Positions 56,866 through 64,000 of a DNA stretch of 64,000 nucleotides are shown here, in pieces (positions within the stretch are counted from its first letter, which is position 1; the number at the start of each line of letters is the position of its first letter). The DNA lies in the NCBI GenBank assembly GCA_014607495.2, contig CP053153.1:14384001-14448000 (forward strand), written 5' to 3'. A model generated the notes under the pieces. It made no database searches. It saw nothing but the letters and a program-made list of their open reading frames with translations, and had not been told where the DNA came from. Position numbers and translations under genes: made by a program. Source of the DNA: Carposina sasakii. Lineage: Eukaryota; Arthropoda; Insecta; Lepidoptera; Carposinidae.

Positions 56866-57253
56866 TTCCAAAATTTTCGGATATTTTTTTCATATTTTCA
56901 AGAAAAAAGTGTTTTGTTTGTTTAATTGAGCCTTAGATAATGACTTAAATATAAAATTTTAACTAAAAAATGATTAACAAAAAAAAGTTGCCTTCAAAAA
57001 GTTGAAATAACTGATCAACCCTAATGGAGAGTCACAAGTGATCCAAAAAAACAGCAATGTGTCACACAATAACCAATAAGCTCTAGTCACAGGATCGCCC
57101 GATACAATGGGCGCGGAGAGCAAAGATTACTGATAAAATCAAATAAAAAAATACATTTGCACATCCTGCGAGTAATAACACTATCGTTTAACTCAACCAA
57201 ATGCTACTTGTTCAGCATTTCAGTATTTGCCTGGCTGTCACCCACATCCTGTA
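56866..57253 (-). mobile_element. Second copy of the 29680-30154 transposon, truncated
   Basis: Shares TGATCAACCCTAATGGAGAG, TCACAAGTGATCCAAAAAAA and CAGTATTTGCCTGGCTGTCA (minus orientation) with the copy at 29680-30154. The end near 56866 is missing. Confidence 0.65.
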
Positions 57254-57538
57254 TATATCTCAAAACATACCTACTATACAAGCTCGAGCGCCCGGCGCGG
57301 CTTATATAGAGTAAGACGGTGGGAGCCACATGTCTAGGCACACCTGGCGGACGGACCATCATAGTATTATTATCTACCGTTAATAAATACGTTTATATTA
57401 ACTATTCCAAGGAAGACAGACTGTAGAAACAACAGCTTTTTTCTTTGTCATAATATAACCACCGTGTTGTCTTTTTGGTATTCTAATTTCAGGCACACTT
57501 CTCATATTTAGTTTTATTTGCTTTATTGTTTTATTTTT

Positions 57539-57865
57539 TACTAGTGGACGTGCGCGACTCCGTCCATGTGGACCGCAGAATAAACAAAATGTCGAAATTA
57601 TCCGGGATAAAAAGTAGTCTATATGTTAAGTAGGACCTATTCGGGCACCCGCACAACTTCTTCATGCAAAACTGCATATTGACAGTGGGTTAGACCATTT
57701 GTAAAGTGTGTATACGTAACTACATAATCCACATGACTGTGCCTACAGCTAGGTTTAGCATAAGATAAGGGACCTATCACGATATATCCCTGAAAACTGC
57801 ATCGAAATCGGTTCAGCCGTTTTTGAGATTAACGTGCACGAAAACCGATTCGTTACAATTTTATA
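57539..57865 (+). mobile_element. 'CCCGCGACTTCGTCCGCG' repeat
   Basis: ACTAGTGGACGTGCGCGACT ... CTGCATCGAAATCGGTTCAG. It carries an extra ~130 bp after 'AAGTAGGACCTATTC' that the copy at 44690 lacks. Confidence 0.5.
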
Positions 57866-58635
57866 ATATGTATAGATTTTTTGATTGTGTATGTGTAATT
57901 AAAACGTTTGCTAATCATGTAATATTAACTGGTTGGCTGGACCTTTGTATATTATATTCGTAAATAAAACCACCAAATAATAAAAATAAGAAGTCAACCA
58001 TTACTGAACTTCCCCTACAAGTTTATGTATATACAACTAATCAAACAAAACAAGAATCTCCTGAAATAAAATTATAGTTGAAGAATTTATTAGACACCTA
58101 CGTAGAAAAGATATAAGAACATATCATGCAGTCGAATTACATAACTTCATAGTTTATATCAATGTCGGTTAAAAATATTATCAATTTCAATAAAATATTT
58201 TGTAATTAGATAAGCAGCCATTTTGTGCTGCTCCATTTGACAATTTCAATTTTACACCCTAAACATAAAAATATGACGGTTCACCAATATGACCCGCAAA
58301 TGTCGAGGACATTTACAATAACCATTATTTACATGAATATCAAATCAAATATCGATAAAATTTAAACACGATATTAAATATTAAATCCGATTTAAAATAT
58401 CGTGATAGAAGGGAAAAAATTATAAGTTATATGTTAGCATTTTTAGTGATAAAAATCTCAATATTTAGCTTTTTCACTATTAGCGGCCGACACAACCTTG
58501 TCCGCGTAAACTTTAGAATTCCTGCTTCTTCCAGATCCTGTGGAAACTTCGGAAAATTCCTTCTTAGTAGACCTATATACGTCAGAAAAGGACCAATTAC
58601 TTTGCAATATAGTTTTTTCTATATATATATATATA

Positions 58636-59014
58636 TACAGAATGTTTTTTTGTGGCCACCTTTAACGAAGGGTACGTATTCTATACATGAAATAAAGTAA
58701 GTTTATTAAAAAAAAAATGTTGGGATTTTTTTTTTTTTTTTTTTTTTAAATTCCTTGATCGTGCGAAATTTATAGTGTCTAGTGTTTATGTTAGTTTTTT
58801 TATAGACAGATATTAATTATTTTTCGTGAAAAAATCCTGCTACGCGCATCTATGTGCATTTATGCAGAAAAACGCAGTCTATTTACTCAACTTTGGACCC
58901 TAATATTTTGGAAACCAGACACTTCCCAGGTATGCTTCCATGGAGAAAAATGATCGTGATGATGAGGAGATTCCGTAGTTTTCGGGAACGTTGACGACCA
59001 AAAATCACCCTGTA
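58636..59014 (+). mobile_element. TACAGG-family MITE, copy 7
   Basis: Full-length plus-orientation copy, TACAGAATGTTTTTTTGTGG ... AAAAATCACCCTGTA, close to copy 3. It is preceded by a (TA)n run at 58619-58635 and carries a ~23-base poly(T) run near 58722. Confidence 0.75.
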
Positions 59015-59019
59015 TAGAG

Positions 59020-59177
59020 GGCTAGTCAAGAGCACCCGAAACTGGCGACCATGTATGAAGATGTTAATGAATGTGGATGAGGCGAAAGAGGTATGTTTGG
59101 AACTTCTAAATGGATATCTGTAGTCTCTGCCTACCCCTGTGGGATATAGGCGTGAGGTTATGTATGTATGTATAGTT
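59020..59177 (+). repeat. Retroelement 3' end fragment
   Basis: Contains GTCAAGAGCACCCGAAACTG, GGATGAGGCGAAAGAGGTAT and the tail GGCGTGAGGTTATGTATGTA. It abuts the end of a TACAGG-family MITE at 59014, so one element probably inserted next to or into the other. Confidence 0.5.
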
Positions 59178-60769
59178 TTTCTCAACAAAGAAACAAAAGA
59201 ATATTAAAATCTATTACTTTAAATGACATCAGTCGCGCTCAATTATGTCATCAAAAACACTCAACATTATTTCCGAATCAAATTCGAGCATTACAAAACC
59301 CTCTGTCCATAAATCAACAAAAAAATCTATCTCAAACCAGCGCATGCTAAGCCCGATCAAATCTAACAGAACATAAATTAAAATTTACAAAATTGTACCC
59401 TTTCAAACACCCAGTACGAGTGTTTCGCCCTTACGTATTTCGAAAATCATCAGGACCAATCCTTTATTCGATATCGAGGTTTCAATCCCTATAATATAGA
59501 GTCGATTTTCGAACCAGTGTAAGTTAAAAAATCTGATCCTTTTTAAAAAGAATGTAATAGAATTGGCGTATCTTACTAATGGAATGCTATGATTTAATGA
59601 AATAAGGTATTTTTGTCCGTAATGGCGTTCAGTTTGAACATGTTTCTCGTTTTGCAATATGCGAGCTTTTTCCATTTCAAATCGATTTATGTGGAAATGG
59701 AATCGAATTATGGCATCCCTATTTAAAGAGCAAATCCCAAAACCCAATTTAAAGGTTATGAACACAAATTTACAAATGAACATTATAGTTAACGTTATGT
59801 TGGTACTTTAATGTAGTTATTGAGTATAGCATAAGTAAATCGAACTAAACAGAAATCGCAGCGTTAGCAAAAAGGTTTTTCAATTAGCTTTAAAAAACTA
59901 TGAGTAATGACCATTTAGTAAAATTAAAAAATTTTGATCCCCTTTTTTAAAAATAGCGATGACCTGGAGTAGAAATACTTCATTTACATTGTATAGGTAC
60001 ACCTAACATACGCTTGATCACAATGTAAGCTTTAGAAACATTCTCATTGCGTGTTAAACTACAAACAATACACTACATTAGTAATAACTTTAAACAAGAC
60101 GCTATCTCCGTTTTAAAACATTAAACAGCAACCCTTCAAGCCAGTAGCTTAACATTTGACGGTCTATCTCAAACATAACGCTTCAAACAAATGCGTACTG
60201 TCCTCTACCACTAATTAAACTAAATGGCCCAGAAACAAGATTGCGATATTCACTCTAAATCTAAAGCCCTCGCGGTCGCTCTTGTGCAAACTCGCATAAA
60301 TCCATCCCGCTCCCCCTAAACGTTGTGGAGATGTCACTCATTATGCTAAATATCTTTCCCCCTTTGTTTGAGCGCGAGATTGGCGATAAGCCGTGGTTTT
60401 TTTCTCTTTTTTTCTAAGGACTTGACAGTTGGTATATGGAGGCAGATTAAGATAATGCCGGCTGTGCTGGCGACTTTTTTCTGCCTAATTGTTTGCGAGC
60501 AAAAGCTGTGAACGTTCTTAGTTCGTTCGTTATTTTTTCAGAATGGATTTCTCTTGACTTTTAAAAGTGAAGGAATTTTGGACGTTGATTTACGGACTGG
60601 TTTGATCAAAAATATTCTTACTCAAACTAACTTACGTCTTTACGTCTAACTTAAGTCTTTACATACTTAGGTCCCAATTTTTTAAAATCCTTTCATACAC
60701 AGTACAAAGAACTACCTATAGCATGTCGGTATCGTGATAGAAACGTATACATTAAAAGAAGGCTAATAT
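59178..60769. other. No identified gene
   Basis: The 126-residue minus frame 59403-59783 is not recognised. 60230-60400 is less AT-rich (GCTCCCCCTAAACGTTGTGG) and might be a conserved non-coding element. Confidence 0.4.
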
Positions 60770-60945
60770 ACAGGGTGTAACAAAAAGGGTATGTTAAGCG
60801 AAAAGTTATGTAAATAGCCCACTATAGAGAACCTATCCACAAAATTTGAGACTCGAAATCACATGTTTATTTTTCCCGATAGTATGGAGAATTTTTAAAT
60901 ATCTCAGAAATTTTCATACAATCTTGAATGAAATCTTTCTAAGAA
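60770..60945 (+). mobile_element. Half copy of the palindromic GGGTATGTTAAG MITE
   Basis: TACAGGGTGTAACAAAAAGG then GTATGTTAAGCGAAAAGTTA; extends to TTTTCATACAATCTTGAAT. The second arm is absent. Confidence 0.6.
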
Positions 60946-61462
60946 TGTAAAGTCGTTTAAATGTTTGATACTATGTCATGTGAAAATCACACAACAAATT
61001 TTGATAAAACTTGACAGTTATACAAATTATTAGAGCTAGAGTGGCTACCACATACCGGCAAGCTTAGCGAGGAAAGGCCACCCATGAGATAGACGGATTC
61101 CAGAATGTCAGGCCATGCCAGAATAGACATTGTAAACAACAGCCGAAGAAAAATGCATTAATTAACCCTCTACTATCAATATGCTTGCAAAAATAACGAT
61201 TTTGGCACCAACTTCAGCACCCTGGCTTTTGGCATAGCAAGTAAAGAATGAAAATTCCACAAAAAATACATCATAAATCATAACGCAGACGTAACTGAAT
61301 ATGTAATGACTTTCATTTGGGGTTTTCTTTTTTCCAACTTATTTTTCTTACTTGCATAATTTGCGTCAGATGGTGATGTGATATATGATGTAGTTTTCTT
61401 TGTGTTTTTTGTTCAATAAAATAGTGATCTATGCTCACTGTTCCGTCAGAAATTATTACATA

Positions 61463-61684
61463 CTATTGGACGCCCGCGACTTCGTCCGCGTGAATTGCAG
61501 AAAAAATGTCGAAATATTCCGGGATAAAAATATTTTCCCGGGATAAAAAGCAGCCTATGTGTTAATCCAGGGTGTCAGCTAACTCTATACCAAATTTTAG
61601 TAAAATCGCTCCAGCCGTGTTTACGTGAAAGAGTAACAAACATCCATCCATCCATACAAACTTTCGCATTTATTATATTAAGTA
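61463..61684 (+). mobile_element. 'CCCGCGACTTCGTCCGCG' repeat
   Basis: TATTGGACGCCCGCGACTTC ... CATACAAACTTTCGCATTTA; complete at both ends by comparison with 30858-31000. Confidence 0.5.
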
Positions 61685-61744
61685 AGAAGTAACATGAATG
61701 TCTTTTTTATTGTATTTTTAAGATCCTCTCTTAATATATGTATT

Positions 61745-61945
61745 ATATTGTCGTGCCGTCCTGCGCCTGATCTCTCTCCGGTCGTGTCGGCTTTCCGTCC
61801 GATCGGACTATGAGAGTGAAAGAATAGAGAGTACACCTGTGTTTGCACACACACTTGTGCACTATAATATCTCCTGCGTACCTGGCCAATTTCCGTAGAG
61901 ATTGGTCGCCTTGGCCGAAATACGGTTGGAGATCATCATCATCAT
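61745..61945 (-). repeat. 'CCGTATTTCGGCCAAGGCGACC' repeat, second copy
   Basis: Minus-orientation copy of the element in the UNC5 intron at 33557-33690, slightly longer at its 3' end (CTGATCTCTCTCCGGTCGTG). Confidence 0.6.
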
Positions 61946-62107
61946 ATTGTCGTGCCGTATTTTGACTATTTTCATCCGCGTGGACTACATAATGTAGCCT
62001 ATGTTCTTCGCCTTGCTCCCAATTATACCTATGTATGAAACATTTTAAGAAGATTGGTCGAGTATAAATAGAGCGTAAAGAGGTATTACCAAACATAATA
62101 ATAATAA

Positions 62108-62590
62108 GTAGCAGCAATAGTTCATCAACATATAGCCTTTAAGCACAACTTTATCACACAAAAAGTTCCTTACTATAAATATCAACCTGAAACCATACTA
62201 GAAAACAGTGACATTAAAATATATTGGGACAGAACTATAATAACAGATAAAACAATACATCACAATAGACCAGACATTACTATCCTAGATAAAATAAATA
62301 AGACAGCCTTCTTCATAGATATAGCCATAAGCAACACTCACAACTTACTAACTACACACACTGAAAAAATAGCTAAATACACCGATCTTTCTATAGAGAT
62401 AAAAAAACAATGGCAGATAAGCACAGTCCGAACCGTACCCATCATTTTATCTACTACAGGAGTGATCCCTAAAACATTACATACTAGTCTAAAAACACTT
62501 GACATTCATCCATCCACATACACACTCATGCAAAAGGCAGTCATACTTAACACCTGTCGAATTGTACGAAAATTTCTTTCTTCCACTTAA
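62108..62590 (+). pseudogene. 5'-truncated non-LTR retrotransposon, C-terminal end of pol (restriction-like endonuclease region)
   Basis: One uninterrupted plus frame of 160 codons with no start codon, ending TAA. It contains PYYKYQPETILENSDIKIYW, then DRTIITDKTIHHNRPDITIL and FFIDIAISNTHN, and ends ILNTCRIVRKFLSST. The RPD...(about 12 residues)...IDIA spacing is the PD-(D/E)xK-type core found near the C-terminus of non-LTR elements that use a restriction-like endonuclease (R2/R4-like groups). The reverse transcriptase part is absent, so this is a dead-on-arrival 5' truncation, but the open frame suggests it is young. A short 3' UTR and an (AAT)n tail follow. Confidence 0.75.
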
Positions 62591-62683
62591 TTTATTAACA
62601 CTTGGCTTCGGCCCGTGCCCAATAACCTCTTCGGAGAGAAAAAAGATCATAAAAAGAAATAATAATAATAATAATAATAATTG
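62591..62683 (+). repeat. 3' UTR and (AAT)n tail of the truncated non-LTR element
   Basis: About 70 bp of non-coding 3' end, containing GGCTTCGGCCCGTGCCCAAT, followed by roughly eight AAT units up to 62683. A simple-repeat tail directly after the coding end marks the 3' terminus of the insertion. Confidence 0.65.
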
Positions 62684-64000
62684 TTTATTGGTACCAAATT
62701 ACAGACACTAGAAAAATAGAGGCCCTGTGGCCTATGCTAGTTAGTTATAACTGTGTTACAGGCCACAGTGATCCCCTTAATGTACATATTAATGTGTATA
62801 CAGGCACTAGAAAATGAAATAAACTACATACAATAAACATACAAACAAACATACTTTTAATATTATTGTAGTTGCATAATCAACATGCAAGTAAATCTTT
62901 CACCGCTATAAAACGTTTATCACTTTAAATTTTTCTAACTAAGTACTACACAAAATCAATACCTTACCACATGTTAGCGCTCTGCGTTTTTTGCCCATCA
63001 AAGGCACTTGTTTTCAAAGTTAGGGGTTGAGGCAATACGATCAGCATTTATTCGCCATATGTACCTTTGGGCTTACGGCCTACTCTAGGGACACTGACCC
63101 TCTAATGTAAACTGCAGTACTTAGGGTTACTAGCAATTGCTTGATAATACGCTCGAGGTAATTATTTCAAGGAATAGTTACTTGCAATTGTATTACTTCT
63201 TCAAGCTCAGTTCTTTAATTTTCCTATACTATGTTTGTATTTGTAAGTATCTACGAGAATACTACAATAATCACAGTACACAAGGACTCTTCGATTTTTC
63301 CAGCAACTAGACTAGAGCTTATTATTTTACCATGACCTACATAATAAATACTAGTACTGCATAATAGTACCTACTAGTAGTTAGTAAGTACACATTCTGC
63401 CTGCAGTAACCATATATAATACGGTGCTTTTAAATAATTTATCTTCCTCTTGACATGAACTTTATAGGTCGGCCTTTATAAAATATCACTTTGTATATAA
63501 GTAGAAGAACTAATTTATACGTGTTGTCCATACTCTTGCCGATTACAGTCCTTTAAAGTGCAAATCTAACTCAAAATCTATACGCGTGAAAATTTATTCA
63601 TATAACAATCCGACAAAAGCATAGTCAGCGTTCTCAAAAAACCGCATTCACCCCAGCTACGTAAGCAGTCGTTCCTGTCGCCATATGTCGCGAAAAATTC
63701 AAACGTAATTGCATTAAGTCACCCCAAGAGTGCCCTGCTTTTAATTATGGCCGTCCACTTAGACATATGTGTGGTGCAAGGGCTTGCCTGTAGTTTGGAA
63801 CTAGTTGCTGAATCTAATCATGGGTGTTTAAAACTTTGACAGCCGATAATTTTAAGGAATACGTAATGGTAATACAGTATGAACATATCGCTGTCAACGT
63901 GATGACATAATAGTCAAAATGTGTTGACACAAAAAGGGGAGATGAGCAATCTGTGTCTTCCATGAAATTTTTCGTAGTAAGAAATTCCTAAATTATAACC
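62684..64000. other. No gene seen
   Basis: AT-rich sequence after the retrotransposon tail; no exon-like block recognised. Confidence 0.45.

Noticed and set aside
58619..58640. (TA)n stretch considered as an origin or promoter element
   Set aside because: Simple repeat at the edge of a MITE; nothing else supports a function.
59403..59783. 126-residue minus frame
   Set aside because: Not recognisable, and its composition is like the surrounding non-coding DNA.
61743..62117. 124-residue minus frame
   Set aside because: Most of it overlaps a dispersed repeat also found at 33557-33690.
1..64000. CRISPR array, bacterial defence or phage system
   Set aside because: Introns, SINEs, MITEs and animal receptor exons show nuclear insect DNA; no regularly spaced repeats with unique spacers were seen.

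Overview
The window looks like nuclear DNA from an insect, most probably a moth or butterfly (Lepidoptera). It is AT-rich, its few coding segments are short GC-rich exons with GT-AG introns, and it is full of interspersed repeats of types common in Lepidoptera: the 'GCAGTCCACTGCTGGACGTAGGCC' repeat, the 'CCCGCGACTTCGTCCGCG' repeat, ATGT-tailed retroelement ends, tRNA-headed SINEs and TACAGGGTG-type MITEs. There are no bacterial-style operons. Almost every long open frame in the window is a chance frame in a repeat or in AT-rich DNA.

The one gene I can identify firmly is on the minus strand, from about 40857 down to 33006: a netrin receptor of the UNC5 family. Nine exons join without a frame break and encode 499 residues from the first Ig exon on: Ig1 (40405-40857), Ig2 (36964-37142 plus 36388-36466), two thrombospondin type-1 repeats (35861-36025 and 35234-35380), a transmembrane exon (34888/34919-35022) and three exons of cytoplasmic linker (34410-34533, 33745-33860, 33006-33106). 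The signal-peptide exon was not found and should lie above 40857, possibly outside the window. The last exon reaches an in-frame stop before any ZU5, UPA or death domain. The window therefore shows a UNC5 form with an ectodomain, one membrane span and a short tail.

Region by region: 1-33005 lies downstream of the UNC5 stop, holds no recognisable gene and is mostly AT-rich DNA with dispersed mobile elements. One Harbinger-like palindromic MITE at 18916-19133 is inserted into an older TACAGG element. 33006-40857 is the UNC5 body; its introns carry SINEs, a 'GCAGTCC' repeat and two local tandem duplications. 40858-53400 is intron or intergenic DNA with a decayed non-LTR retrotransposon end (49756-50118). 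Around 53400-53515 there is a GC-rich promoter-like block with a possible plus-strand first coding exon, and 55161-55298 is a possible following exon of unknown function. 55300-64000 is repeat-rich and ends with a 5'-truncated non-LTR retrotransposon (62108-62683) whose C-terminal restriction-like endonuclease region is still open.

No CRISPR array, rRNA or operon was seen, and no tRNA gene that looks functional; the tRNA-like sequences all look like SINE heads. No wholly new system can be demonstrated. The most unusual signals are the truncated UNC5 model, the nested MITE, the SINE sitting against a UNC5 splice acceptor, and several undescribed repeat structures listed in the findings.
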